This document shows, piece after piece, positions 37,081-46,804 of a stretch of DNA of 64,000 nucleotides. Each line of letters opens with the position of its first letter. The first letter of the stretch is position 1. Source of the DNA: Gleimia coleocanis DSM 15436 (GTDB taxonomy: Bacteria > Actinomycetota > Actinomycetes > Actinomycetales > Actinomycetaceae). The stretch covers positions 62,001 to 126,000 of the forward strand of contig NZ_DS999543.1 in NCBI RefSeq assembly GCF_000159015.1, given 5' to 3'. The translations under genes were made by a program, and so were the position numbers. The notes beneath the pieces were generated by a model. That model saw nothing but the letters and a program-made list of their open reading frames with translations, was not told the DNA's origin and made no database searches.

Positions 37081-37134
37081 GTTGGAACTGCGGGGCTTAC
37101 AGGCAGGTAACGCCCTCGGAAAATAAGGAAAATA

Positions 37135-39342
37135 ATGCGAAAGCTCGTCTCTTTCATTACGGCCGGAATGCTTGCATTCACTCTCTCCGGTTGTTTCCCA
37201 GGCGGAACAGTCGGCGTGCGTGGAGACCGTATTAAAACAATTTCTTCAATCACCGAGCTGAAGAAAAAATACGATGAAGAAGCTAATATCACTTTCGAAG
37301 AGATACACGAAATATCCTCGGATGATGTGATTCAATTTGAGGTTAAAGAAGAAAAAGCCTCTCAGTTCGACTATTGGGAAGACTTTGAAATACCTAACGG
37401 TGAGAACCGCTCTTACTATCATCCAGTCGAGGTTTACACTGATATTGCCTTAACTTCCAAACCATTTTTGGAAATCAATCGTGACTTTCAAACTAACACG
37501 ATCAGCATATCGTCAAACGACGAACGCCCCATCTATGCCGAATCTAAAGAAAAATTTGGTTCTCTTCAGAAAAGCCCGTACAAGTTGTACACTACCAAAA
37601 GTTGGGGACTACTAGACCGTATTTACGTAGTTGTTAAAAACGACTTCAAAACCGGTAAGCTCTTGGAAAAACCCAAGATTATCACCTACAAAATAAACTC
37701 AGCCGACAAAAATGCTCCAAGCACACCTGTAGTGAGCCACAACTTTACCGAAAATGGTTCATTGGAACTTAAGTGGGAATCAGTCGAAGGTGCTACTGAA
37801 TATCTGATCGTCAAAGTAGGTATCGAAGTCGTAGATTATAAAGATAAAGCACTGGATCTAAAATCCTACGACCACGGCATCAGCCGTGTTATCGCACACA
37901 CAAACAAGACTTCTTGGAACATAAACGCTGAGAAACAAAGTCGTGAGTGGATTATCAGCGAACTACAAAACCAAGCAAACCCCATTGAAGATGAACTTTT
38001 TAAACAATTAGGGCGTAAACCCACTGAAGAAGAATTCCAGGTTGCGAGAAAAGAGAATACTAAGGATGTTTCGAGCCTTGCGGTGGTAGCACTCAAAGGT
38101 CAAACTCCGTCAGTTCTTTCAAACCGAGTAGCATTAAGTGAATATGAAGACCGTGTTTCATTGAAACTAGCTGCAGCTGAGTTGGAAGCAAACTTCTCAA
38201 GTGCTAACCGCGGTTTACTAACATTTGCAAACCTTGAAGATATGCCCACTAAACTACCCGTCACCATGGTGTCTGGGCGTACCCGTGATCTGCCAGTCAA
38301 ACCACTTTGGGATAAAGCAGAAAAAGAAAAACAGGGTTTGAAAGTCCCCATGCAGGTTTTAGGCGCCGGAATAATAGCTGACTTCACGGTAGAGAAGTAT
38401 CCAGAAAATTATCGGGAAATTTTAAAAAAGCTTAGTGAGGACGCTGAAAAGATTCCTACGGGTGTTATCGAAACTAAGCGTGAAACCGTAGAAGAAGATG
38501 AGGCCGATAAAATCAAGCAGAAGCAGGAAGAAAAGCCTGTTTCTAAAGAAGAAGCAGAAGCTGAAGAAAAATTAAATGAGGAGCAAGAGATTTTTGCATC
38601 CAACGCTCTATCTGCACATATTGCTCGGCATCTGCTTCATGGCGAAGAATATATCGATACTTCCCAGTTCCCTGAAGCTAGGAACACTGACTACCTATTA
38701 GCGGCACTTTACGAAGCTGCCACTCAGACGACAAATGCTCCGCAGATTAGTCGCTATCGATACACTCCTTCGGGCACCTCATTGATTATCGAATACGTAG
38801 TTATCGATAAAGCAACGCGAAATCAACGTACTATGAAAGCACGCAATGCACTGCGTAGCGCAGTGAAAGAAATGCGTTTAGATAATCTGAGCGATCTGGA
38901 AAAGACACGTAAGATTAACCGCTGGGTTATTGACAACACTAAATATAACTATGCGGCGTTAAGAGTATTGCGTGAAAATAACTCCAAGGGCGTGCCAATC
39001 AATGAACCAGAGTTGGAAACCAACTGGACAACTTACGGTACGGCAGTTGTTCATAAAGGAGTTTGCGAATCCTACGCTGAGTCATTCGTATTCATGGCTC
39101 GTGAAGCTGGAATGGAAGCAGTAGTCGTTACCGGTGGTATTCACGGCGACCCTTCTATTGGACACGCCTGGGCAGCTGTGAAAATCGACGGCAAATGGTT
39201 GTACTACGACCCAACTTGGAATGATATTCCAGGGGATGAAGAACTCTACTTCGCTAAAGATATTAACGACCCAGTCATGACTGATGATCATGCGATTGCC
39301 AATGATTACATCATGCCTACTTACATTAACAACTACCGCTGA
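37135..39342 (+). CDS. Lipoprotein with C-terminal transglutaminase-like domain
   Basis: A 735-residue lipoprotein with lipobox LSGC (C20). Residues 1-20 are nearly the same as in the CapA-like lipoprotein just upstream. A fibronectin-III-like stretch appears near residues 195-250 (ENGSLELKWESVEGATEYLI as one region), and an acidic Lys/Glu-rich coil lies near 455-490. The C-terminus (about 600-735) is a transglutaminase-like cysteine protease fold: nucleophile in KGVCESYAESF, His in IGHAWAAVKI and Asp in YYDPTWND. Such domains in cell-surface proteins act as peptidases or crosslinkers. It is probably co-transcribed with the CapA-like gene (54-bp gap) and ends at a strong terminator. Confidence 0.85.
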   Translation: MRKLVSFITAGMLAFTLSGCFPGGTVGVRGDRIKTISSITELKKKYDEEANITFEEIHEISSDDVIQFEVKEEKASQFDYWEDFEIPNGENRSYYHPVEVYTDIALTSKPFLEINRDFQTNTISISSNDERPIYAESKEKFGSLQKSPYKLYTTKSWGLLDRIYVVVKNDFKTGKLLEKPKIITYKINSADKNAPSTPVVSHNFTENGSLELKWESVEGATEYLIVKVGIEVVDYKDKALDLKSYDHGISRVIAHTNKTSWNINAEKQSREWIISELQNQANPIEDELFKQLGRKPTEEEFQVARKENTKDVSSLAVVALKGQTPSVLSNRVALSEYEDRVSLKLAAAELEANFSSANRGLLTFANLEDMPTKLPVTMVSGRTRDLPVKPLWDKAEKEKQGLKVPMQVLGAGIIADFTVEKYPENYREILKKLSEDAEKIPTGVIETKRETVEEDEADKIKQKQEEKPVSKEEAEAEEKLNEEQEIFASNALSAHIARHLLHGEEYIDTSQFPEARNTDYLLAALYEAATQTTNAPQISRYRYTPSGTSLIIEYVVIDKATRNQRTMKARNALRSAVKEMRLDNLSDLEKTRKINRWVIDNTKYNYAALRVLRENNSKGVPINEPELETNWTTYGTAVVHKGVCESYAESFVFMAREAGMEAVVVTGGIHGDPSIGHAWAAVKIDGKWLYYDPTWNDIPGDEELYFAKDINDPVMTDDHAIANDYIMPTYINNYR

Positions 39343-39356
39343 TAGCTGTTAGTTAA

Positions 39357-39390
39357 GTGTGCCCCCTCTTTTTTGAGGGGGCACACTTTT
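39357..39390 (+). terminator. Terminator of the lipoprotein pair
   Basis: A 12-bp perfect stem (GTGTGCCCCCTC and its complement) with a T6 loop, followed by TTTT, 15 bp after the transglutaminase-like gene. Confidence 0.92.
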
Positions 39391-39404
39391 ATGCGTGATT
39401 CTTC

Positions 39405-39490
39405 TGCGCGGGAATCGCAACTCCCGCGTTTTGTCTGCGTGGGAATCGCAACTCCCACGTTTTGCCTGCGTAGGAATCGCAGTTCGCGCG
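39405..39490. repeat. Intergenic cluster of 31-bp-period palindromic repeats (copy B)
   Basis: Three units start at 39407, 39438 and 39469, exactly 31 bp apart. The first two form 7-bp hairpins with the same loop ATCGCAAC: CGCGGGA/TCCCGCG and CGTGGGA/TCCCACG. The stem change is compensated on both sides. The linker is TTTTGTCTG or TTTTGCCTG. The cluster lies between terminators of two convergent genes. Confidence 0.7.
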
Positions 39491-39507
39491 TTTATTTAAA
39501 AGTACTT

Positions 39508-39553
39508 GGGGCGTGTATAGGAAACTAACAAGTAGAAATCCTACACACGCCCC
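39508..39553 (-). terminator. Terminator of the GH101 gene
   Basis: A 15-bp stem with one mismatch (39508-39522 with 39539-39553, arms GGGGCGTGTATAGGA and TCCTACACACGCCCC), placed 30 bp beyond the GH101 stop on the minus strand. Confidence 0.75.
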
Positions 39554-39582
39554 GAGTGCGTTATTTAGTTAAAACCAGTAGC

Positions 39583-42500
39583 TCAGCCCTGACGGCGACG
39601 TATCAGCATCACGCCAGCAGCCCCAAGAACCAAAGCCACAACAGTGAAGCCAGCTACCGAAGCACCCGTATTAGACAAAGTCTTTACAGAGGCCTTCTGG
39701 GTTGAAACCGCAGGCTTAGTCGCAGAACCAGGCTTAGAAGGTTTCACAACTGGCTTAGAACCAGCAGACTTAGCCTTAACAACAATCGCAGACTTTGTTA
39801 GCTGCTTACCCGCCTTATCAAGAATCACCACATGGTGTGCTCCCGCAGAAACAGTAGCCGGAGTCTTGAAACTGAAAGTGATCTTACCGGCAGCGTCAGA
39901 GGTAACTAAGCCCAAAGGTAGTGGCTTAGAATGAAGCTCCACCAAGTATTCAGTATTCGCAGCAAAGCCCTTACCAATACCAACAATCTCATCACCAGCA
40001 GTGATTTCAGTGGTAAGTAAAGTAACCTCTGCGCTAGCTGCAGGAGTTTCCTCGCCGCCCTCGGAACCAGTTCCAGGCCCAGAAGGATTCACATCCTCAG
40101 TCTTTGCAGTAACCTGAATCTTCGCCGAAGCAGCCTTCCAATCCGCATCAACTGCCTGAACTGCGCCGAAAGTAAGCTCAGCAGGCTTAGCATCAGCAGG
40201 AACCACATATTTGAAAGTTGCATTACCTTCAGCAGAAACTTCTGCAGTGCCGAACTCTTCAGCGGTAAACGCGTTTCGGATAGAAACAGAGCCAGCAGGC
40301 TGGAAGCCAGTCAAAGATAAAATAATCTCTTCACCAGGCTTCGCGGAATCAGCAGAAACCGTTAGCGTAGCTGGAGCTTCCTTAGGAGCTACCGCACAGT
40401 TAATGTGCGCATCGCCCCAAGAAGCCCAGTCATTACCAGCGCCGTCGCCACCGTTCGTGACACGCAGAATCAGCACGTCAACACCAGTTAAATCAGCTTC
40501 CAAAACCTTTGCAGGTGAATTTGCGCGCATCACCGGAGTAAGCGGAACCAGCACACGATCATCACCCGAAACAGTGAACTGTACAGAACCAGCGGTAGCC
40601 TGACGGTCATCCACACCAACTACAGCGCGGAAGCTGGTACACTTGCCACCCAGATCAAAACGAACCACGGAATTAGCGTGCGTACCCAGACCTTTCTCAT
40701 AAGTAACCCCATCGATACGGATCGGACCACCATCCCCAGCTTGATTCTCACCATTGTTGGTATCACGTTCAACCGGACCCCAACCATTAGAAGAGCTAAC
40801 GAAAGGCAAATCAGACAGGTAATTCTTACCATTAACCAGACCATCAGCATTAACCTTCATCGGTACAGTCTTCTGCAAGACACGAACGCCCTGATCGCCT
40901 AAGTCATAGGCGGCAGCAACATTCAAATCAGCAATCATGCCCGCAGAATCAGCTGGAGTAGTAACCAGCCAACGCTGTGTAGAAGTACCCTGAGCAGGCA
41001 AGTTAGGATCAGCCAAATCTAGAGCAACAACACTCCAGCCTTCAGGAACACCCAGAGAATGCTTCAGAACCTGAGCGGACTGCTTTTCATCAGAAGTCAC
41101 AATGGTATTAACCAAGTTAGTCTTACCAGCAACCAGAGACGCATCCTGTGCCTCAGCGGTAATCTGCGCACAAGCAGGAGGCTGGTCAGAAACGCCTAAG
41201 TCCTCAACCAAAATATTGTCCATCGACAGGTCAGCCTGGTGGCCACCAGATAGCTTTTCAATACCGAACCAGTAGGAACCACAAGCACCAACATTGAAAA
41301 CATGTTCGAACTTCTGCGTGGTACCACGAGCAGGTAGCGACGAAATATCAGCAGTGGACTTGAAAGAATGTACCTGATCTTTATGAACAACAAGTCGATT
41401 ATCACGAACTGTGCTGTAACCAGTTACAAACGCGTAAGTATCAGACAGCGCATTCTGGTAGTCGAAGCTAATGCGGTACTTGTGGTTTTCTTTGAACTGG
41501 ACAGTAGTTTCAGAAGTCTGCAGAATGACACCGAGGTTTTCCTCATGAGCCATGATGGACCACTTACCATCCAAAACGTTATCAACCAGCTTGAAACCAG
41601 CCTGAGGAGTGCCACTAGCATTCACACCCCACCAGCCAGCTTGAGAATAAGGAGGGTGCAACTCAGTCAGCTGAGTACGAGCATCACCACGCTGATCAGG
41701 ACCCGTCACATAAGGCCAGTAACCAGCATCAGGATTCTCATAATTCTCAAACAAAACGACCTTAGAAGCATCCACACCCGCAGGTAAAACTGGTTCAACG
41801 AACGGAACAATCCGCAAATCATCAACCAGAACCTTTGCCGTGCCAGCAGCCGCAGAGATCTTAAAATCAACCCTGCCACCGGTAGTAGTGAAAGTAACGC
41901 GAGCGCGCTGGAAGAAAGTATTCAACTTTTCGTCAGACGCAGTCTTATTAGGAGTCAAAGACATACGGAACTTAGTAGTTGGAACACCATCCACAGCTGC
42001 CTGTAGCTTAGTAGGTTTAACACCTGAACCACTCACGCTTAAGGAAACCTCACGGTTTTCACCAGGCTGAATCTCAACCCAAGCAGAAGCATTATAAGTA
42101 CCTGCAGGTAGGTTGCCCTTAGCAAAAGACTGAGAAATAGCAGAAGGGCCGTCACCTAACTCTGCCTGGAAGTTCTCAATCGTGGACTTCACAACCCTAG
42201 CGTTACCTTCAACCTGGTACGCATCTAAAGTGCCAGAGAAGAAACCAGGATCAACCAAGTTGGAACCCTGACCCCAGTTAGGATCCTTTACCTTCGGCAC
42301 TGCAGAAGTCGGGTACAGCACATAAGCCACATTCACGTCAGCGTTTAAAGTAACCTGACCATTCTCAACAGGAACAGTACCAACCTTCACGCGACCAGTA
42401 TCAGTCAGCTTAAACACTTCCAAAGAAGCCTGTGACTTCCAAGCGTCAGTTAAAGTCCAAGTAGAAGAACCACCTTCAATATTCCAGTGGTACAGGCGAT

Positions 42501-45500
42501 CCTTACCGCCATCCTTCCAAGGCAACAGGTACTTGCCGCCCTCGTAAACTACCGCTCCGTCAAAGGAAATTGTACGGTTATAAGGAACATGCGTGCCGTC
42601 AATAGAACGAACGGAAGAAGTAGCAACCGTACCATTCTTAAAGACAATCTTATTCGCATCCCACTTCATAATGTCAGACTGCTGTAGGAACTTAACCGGC
42701 AGGTTACGATCCCAAACATTCTTAATGAACTGACGGTAATCAACATGGCCAGTCCAACCTTCAAACTCGACAATATTCGAATTAGAAAGAATCGGATGAG
42801 GGTTGAACAAATCCTTCCGAGAATTTTCAACGAAACGGAAAATCTGAGAAGAAATACCCTTATTTTCAGTACCACCGTAGTTCTCATCATTAGCCCAGTG
42901 AGACCAAATAGAATTCTCAGGGAACTTATTAGCCCATTCAGAACCAATTACCCAACCCTGCTTAGAAAGTTCCGCACCCAGGCGGCGACCTTCCCAACCA
43001 TCAGGGTAATAAACGTCAATGTAAAGCCAATTTAAGTTCGCAGGAGCTTCGTCCTTGAACTGCTGGAAACGTTCTAAAACCTTACCGGTACCCAAATCCT
43101 TAGGACTGTTAATGTAGTAAGACTGGTTCATCCAACCCCAAGCCTTCCGAGGAGGCATCTGAAGCAAATCTTCAGAGAAGTTCTTAGACTCAGAGTAAGA
43201 TTCGGTGACGTTTACGTGGACACCTAATGTAGCATTCCACTTACTGGATTCATTGGCTAAAGTAACCAGGTCACTGAAACCACCAGCGCGTTCATTATAG
43301 TGACCAGCGTAGTCAGGGTGAGCTGAGTCGTGGCCTTCAGCCTGGTAGCCCTTCAACATAACTTGCTGACGCAAACCATCCGTAGCTAAAGAAACGCGCT
43401 TCGTGTCATCCAAAGTACGCAGGAATGGGTGGGTTGCCTGAGACACAATGTTGAAAGGAATACGGGTAATAACCGTGTTCTTCACCTGGTCAGAGCCATT
43501 GATTGCTGGGCGAATATCGCGTAGGGCGATAGCGCCGTCCTGCCAGTTCAGATTCGCATCATCATTAGCATCAGTAGTTGGTTTAACTACGATATATGGG
43601 TTTGCGTCTAAACCAATAGTGGAAGCAGATACTGAACGCCAAACGAAGGAACCGGGAATTACATGGCCCTTACCGTCTTTGAAAACATTCAGCCACTTAG
43701 CGTTTGAACCCTGGTTCGACCCTTGGTATCGAGCAGTATTGTCCGCAATAGCGTTGTTATCCATACCGAAGGAAAGCTGCGCGCTGGTTGGAACACTCAT
43801 GTAAGAGTAGACGGCGCGGCTATACTGGCTTGCCCGCTTAATCTGGTCACCTGACTGAGCACGGTTTACAGAAAGACGTGCGGTTGCTAGCTGTTCAGCT
43901 GGTTCCAAAGATACCAGTGATAAACCGGGTAGCGTAATACGGTGGACTTCTTCGTTTGGATCTACCAGGTCAGTTAATTCAAACTTCCATACGCCACTGT
44001 CAAGGGTTACTTTCGCTTTAAAAGTAATAGGAGTGCCAGTTACTGCGAAGTTCCAGGTGGCGCTACGCTGATCGGTAGCTACTACAGCTTCAGTTACCGT
44101 AACAGCTTTTGGCTGTTCGTCAATAGTTACCAACGGAAGTGGTGCTTCAGTTAAGCCCGGTGCTTTAGCTTCGCCTAATGCCCATTCGTAGACTTGTGGG
44201 AATGCTTTGAACATTTTTACGTTCAGTATTCCGTCAGTCAGAGTGAGGAGGGATGCTTCATCTACGCTTGGTGGAGCTGGTACGGGGGAATCAGCTGGCC
44301 AATCACCCGTATAAGCATTGAATTCTGCTAGGGAAGCTACGTTTTCAGTGAGAGAGATTTCTTCGTTACCTTGGTGACCACCCCATGAGGAAGTCTGCAC
44401 GAACTTTACACAGTTAGTGGTGCGAGCGGGTTTAATTTGAATCTCACGGTCTTGGTTCCAAGTAGCAGTGTCACCTGGGAATGAGCCATCCGTGACTTTT
44501 TCAAAGTTACTGTTAGCGGTACAGGTGCCATCCGTGGAAACATAGAGTTCCCATTCATGTGCGCGTCCAGAACCATTTGAAGACTGGCGTGGAGTAAGCA
44601 CAATTTTCGCTAGTTTTACCGGAGAGTCACCTAATTGCACGGTGTAGCTATGTGGGGGAGCAATAGGGCGTGGATGCCACTGAGTATGCCAGTAGGTGTC
44701 ACGGTTTCCGTCAAAAATGTTGGCGATAGGACCGTTTGGTGCTGCTTCGCCAGCGGTTTCAGCGGCGGTGCTTTCCCAGGTGGAACGCAGCTGAGATTGC
44801 GGAATTTTAGTGATTGGATCCAGGCCAGGAGCTGGAGTTGGTTGAGCAGTTCCCCATTCGCCAGTGAATGCGCGGAATTCTGCTAGGGATGCTACTCGGT
44901 CAGGGATGGAAGTGGTATCACCTGGATTGTGTCCGCCCCATGAGGATTCCTGTGTGAACTTAACGCAGGTTGCGGGGACACTTGGGTTGATTTCGATGTT
45001 GCGAACGATGTTCCATTCAGAGGTGTCGCCGGGGAATTCGCCGGTTTTTACTTCTTGGTAACTGCTGTTTTCAGAGCAGTTAGTTTCGGTGGTGACAGAT
45101 ACTTTCCAGGCTCGTGCACGTCCGGAACCGTTGGAGGATTGACGTGGGGTGAGTTCTAGCTTTGCTAGTTTCACTGGAGTGTTGTTGAGCTTCACTATGT
45201 AGCTGTGTGGTGGGGCGATGACGCTTGGATACCACTGGGTGTGCCAGTAGGTTTCGGTGCGTCCGTCCAGAATGTAATTTAGGGGGCCACCGTTTGGTGC
45301 TTCGTTGGTCGCTGGGGTTGAGTTCACCCAGAGAGCTTGCATACTGGATTGGGGAATTTCAGTTAGGTTTGTTGCCGCAGGTGTTGCTGCAGGCGGTGGG
45401 GTTTCTGCTGCGAAGGCTGCTGGGGTGAGTACCGCGCTGATGACGGCGGTTCCTGCCAGCACACTAATTGCTTTCGCAGAGATTCGGCGGGTTTTTGACA

Positions 45501-45501
45501 T
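39583..45501 (-). CDS. Cell-wall-anchored endo-alpha-N-acetylgalactosaminidase (GH101)
   Basis: A 1972-residue surface enzyme that should release the core-1 disaccharide Gal-GalNAc from mucin O-glycans. Order: signal peptide ending at AAFAAE; two F5/8-type carbohydrate-binding domains (about 45-190 and 205-370, each with YWHTQW and RQSSNGSGR); GH101 catalytic core (about 390-1080) with probable nucleophile D829 in LYIDVYYPDGW and acid/base E855 in VIGSEWAN; further binding domains; an NPCBM domain (about 1560-1703, GLGTHANS); Ig-like repeats; sortase signal LSNTG near 1941 plus helix and RRRQG. The ATG at 45501 follows GGAG at good spacing; 15 extra residues upstream lack signal-peptide character. 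It is transcribed alone. Confidence 0.95.
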   Translation of the reverse strand: MSKTRRISAKAISVLAGTAVISAVLTPAAFAAETPPPAATPAATNLTEIPQSSMQALWVNSTPATNEAPNGGPLNYILDGRTETYWHTQWYPSVIAPPHSYIVKLNNTPVKLAKLELTPRQSSNGSGRARAWKVSVTTETNCSENSSYQEVKTGEFPGDTSEWNIVRNIEINPSVPATCVKFTQESSWGGHNPGDTTSIPDRVASLAEFRAFTGEWGTAQPTPAPGLDPITKIPQSQLRSTWESTAAETAGEAAPNGPIANIFDGNRDTYWHTQWHPRPIAPPHSYTVQLGDSPVKLAKIVLTPRQSSNGSGRAHEWELYVSTDGTCTANSNFEKVTDGSFPGDTATWNQDREIQIKPARTTNCVKFVQTSSWGGHQGNEEISLTENVASLAEFNAYTGDWPADSPVPAPPSVDEASLLTLTDGILNVKMFKAFPQVYEWALGEAKAPGLTEAPLPLVTIDEQPKAVTVTEAVVATDQRSATWNFAVTGTPITFKAKVTLDSGVWKFELTDLVDPNEEVHRITLPGLSLVSLEPAEQLATARLSVNRAQSGDQIKRASQYSRAVYSYMSVPTSAQLSFGMDNNAIADNTARYQGSNQGSNAKWLNVFKDGKGHVIPGSFVWRSVSASTIGLDANPYIVVKPTTDANDDANLNWQDGAIALRDIRPAINGSDQVKNTVITRIPFNIVSQATHPFLRTLDDTKRVSLATDGLRQQVMLKGYQAEGHDSAHPDYAGHYNERAGGFSDLVTLANESSKWNATLGVHVNVTESYSESKNFSEDLLQMPPRKAWGWMNQSYYINSPKDLGTGKVLERFQQFKDEAPANLNWLYIDVYYPDGWEGRRLGAELSKQGWVIGSEWANKFPENSIWSHWANDENYGGTENKGISSQIFRFVENSRKDLFNPHPILSNSNIVEFEGWTGHVDYRQFIKNVWDRNLPVKFLQQSDIMKWDANKIVFKNGTVATSSVRSIDGTHVPYNRTISFDGAVVYEGGKYLLPWKDGGKDRLYHWNIEGGSSTWTLTDAWKSQASLEVFKLTDTGRVKVGTVPVENGQVTLNADVNVAYVLYPTSAVPKVKDPNWGQGSNLVDPGFFSGTLDAYQVEGNARVVKSTIENFQAELGDGPSAISQSFAKGNLPAGTYNASAWVEIQPGENREVSLSVSGSGVKPTKLQAAVDGVPTTKFRMSLTPNKTASDEKLNTFFQRARVTFTTTGGRVDFKISAAAGTAKVLVDDLRIVPFVEPVLPAGVDASKVVLFENYENPDAGYWPYVTGPDQRGDARTQLTELHPPYSQAGWWGVNASGTPQAGFKLVDNVLDGKWSIMAHEENLGVILQTSETTVQFKENHKYRISFDYQNALSDTYAFVTGYSTVRDNRLVVHKDQVHSFKSTADISSLPARGTTQKFEHVFNVGACGSYWFGIEKLSGGHQADLSMDNILVEDLGVSDQPPACAQITAEAQDASLVAGKTNLVNTIVTSDEKQSAQVLKHSLGVPEGWSVVALDLADPNLPAQGTSTQRWLVTTPADSAGMIADLNVAAAYDLGDQGVRVLQKTVPMKVNADGLVNGKNYLSDLPFVSSSNGWGPVERDTNNGENQAGDGGPIRIDGVTYEKGLGTHANSVVRFDLGGKCTSFRAVVGVDDRQATAGSVQFTVSGDDRVLVPLTPVMRANSPAKVLEADLTGVDVLILRVTNGGDGAGNDWASWGDAHINCAVAPKEAPATLTVSADSAKPGEEIILSLTGFQPAGSVSIRNAFTAEEFGTAEVSAEGNATFKYVVPADAKPAELTFGAVQAVDADWKAASAKIQVTAKTEDVNPSGPGTGSEGGEETPAASAEVTLLTTEITAGDEIVGIGKGFAANTEYLVELHSKPLPLGLVTSDAAGKITFSFKTPATVSAGAHHVVILDKAGKQLTKSAIVVKAKSAGSKPVVKPSKPGSATKPAVSTQKASVKTLSNTGASVAGFTVVALVLGAAGVMLIRRRQG

Positions 45502-45780
45502 CGTCGTCTCCAAATCATTTGCGTAAGTTTGCTTGTAAATACTCAACTTTGAGCAGATATCAGCAAAATTAAGTTTATCGGAGAGTCTGCGAAAAAACTT
45601 ACGTTTGGAGGATTAAATTCCCGAGGGCGGAACTGACACAAGCTTCGAAAAAGCAAGCTAACTGCTACGCACAAGCACGAGTACAAAGAAAGCCATAACA
45701 TAGGGAAAGTAGATTCGATAAGAGACACCCTCGGGAAATATAGAAGTGACCACCCCGCCTACGCACGCTAAGCTGGAAAC

Positions 45781-46707
45781 ATGAGTAAAAAGAAGCGCAC
45801 CTGGCCCGAAGCCTCCCTACCCCTGCCAATCCCCGTAATGGATAACCACACTCACCTGCCACTCGGGGAATGGGAAATTCCCTCTGCAGACGGCGTGAAA
45901 ATAGCGCTCGCGGACCAGCTTGAACGCGCAAAAACAGTCGGCGTTAATCGCATTATTACTGTAGCGTGTGAACTTCCTGATTTTGCAGGCGCTTTGCAAC
46001 TCACTCAACAATATGACAGCGACGACCTGCGAATTCGCGCTGCGCTGGCACTCCACCCGAATGAAGCACCCCTACACGCGGGACTGAACGACACCTCGCC
46101 AGATGGCCTAATCCCACAGATTAAGGACCACCATATTGACCTGGATGAGGCACTGAATGAAGTAGACAAACACCTCAGTCACCCCGGGGTAGTAGCCGTC
46201 GGAGAAACCGGGTTAGATATGTACCGCACCGCCCACACCGGACTGGAAGCACAAATTAAATCCTTTTACGCCCACCTAGAAATGGGGGTAAAACACAACC
46301 TGCCAGTACAGATCCACGACCGAGAAACCCACGCGGAATGCGTCAGCATCCTCAAAGACTTTCAAACGAAAGACACTAACTCAGCAATCGTATTCCACTG
46401 TTTTTCAGGCGGTAAAGAACTGGCACAAGCCTGTAAAGAAAACGGCTGGTACGCCAGCTTCGGAGGGACACTAACCTACCCAGCTAATGCAGAACTCAGA
46501 GAAGCCTTTTTAGAGATCCCTAAAGAACTGGTAGTTGTTGAAACTGATGCTCCTTATTTAACGCCCGTACCACATCGTGGGTCTCCTAACGCCAGCTACG
46601 TAATGACTCACACGGTTCGTTACATTGCCTCACTATGGGAACTAAGTGAAGCTGAAACCGTCACCCAGTTGAACCGTAATGCTGCGCAAATATATGGAAG
46701 TTGGTGA
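45781..46707 (+). CDS. tatD: TatD family metal-dependent hydrolase / deoxyribonuclease
   Basis: A 308-residue TIM-barrel metal hydrolase. Metal ligands and motifs follow TatD: MDNHTHL (H23, H25), GVVAVGETGLDMYR (Glu), LPVQIHDRETH (His), IVFHCFSGG (His) and VVETDAPYLTPVPHRG (Asp). TatD proteins are 3'-5' DNA/RNA exonucleases or quality-control factors. In actinobacteria this gene commonly lies directly upstream of rpf, rsmA and ispE, the order seen here. No clear ribosome binding site is visible before the ATG. Confidence 0.94.
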   Translation: MSKKKRTWPEASLPLPIPVMDNHTHLPLGEWEIPSADGVKIALADQLERAKTVGVNRIITVACELPDFAGALQLTQQYDSDDLRIRAALALHPNEAPLHAGLNDTSPDGLIPQIKDHHIDLDEALNEVDKHLSHPGVVAVGETGLDMYRTAHTGLEAQIKSFYAHLEMGVKHNLPVQIHDRETHAECVSILKDFQTKDTNSAIVFHCFSGGKELAQACKENGWYASFGGTLTYPANAELREAFLEIPKELVVVETDAPYLTPVPHRGSPNASYVMTHTVRYIASLWELSEAETVTQLNRNAAQIYGSW

Positions 46708-46804
46708 CTTTCCTCTAGTGTGAGTTTGCTTAACTGCACGTGCAATCCCCAGGAGATGTAGATACGGTTATATAAGTAATAACTGTCAAACAAAGGATTT
46801 GCTT

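Noticed and set aside
41368-43035. Several open frames on the plus strand across the GH101 gene
   Set aside because: They are shadows of a long, well-matched minus-strand gene; no motifs or ribosome binding sites.
46708-46804. A ydaO/c-di-AMP riboswitch before rpf, common in actinobacteria
   Set aside because: The gap is under 100 bp, too short for that element, and no conserved riboswitch core was seen.
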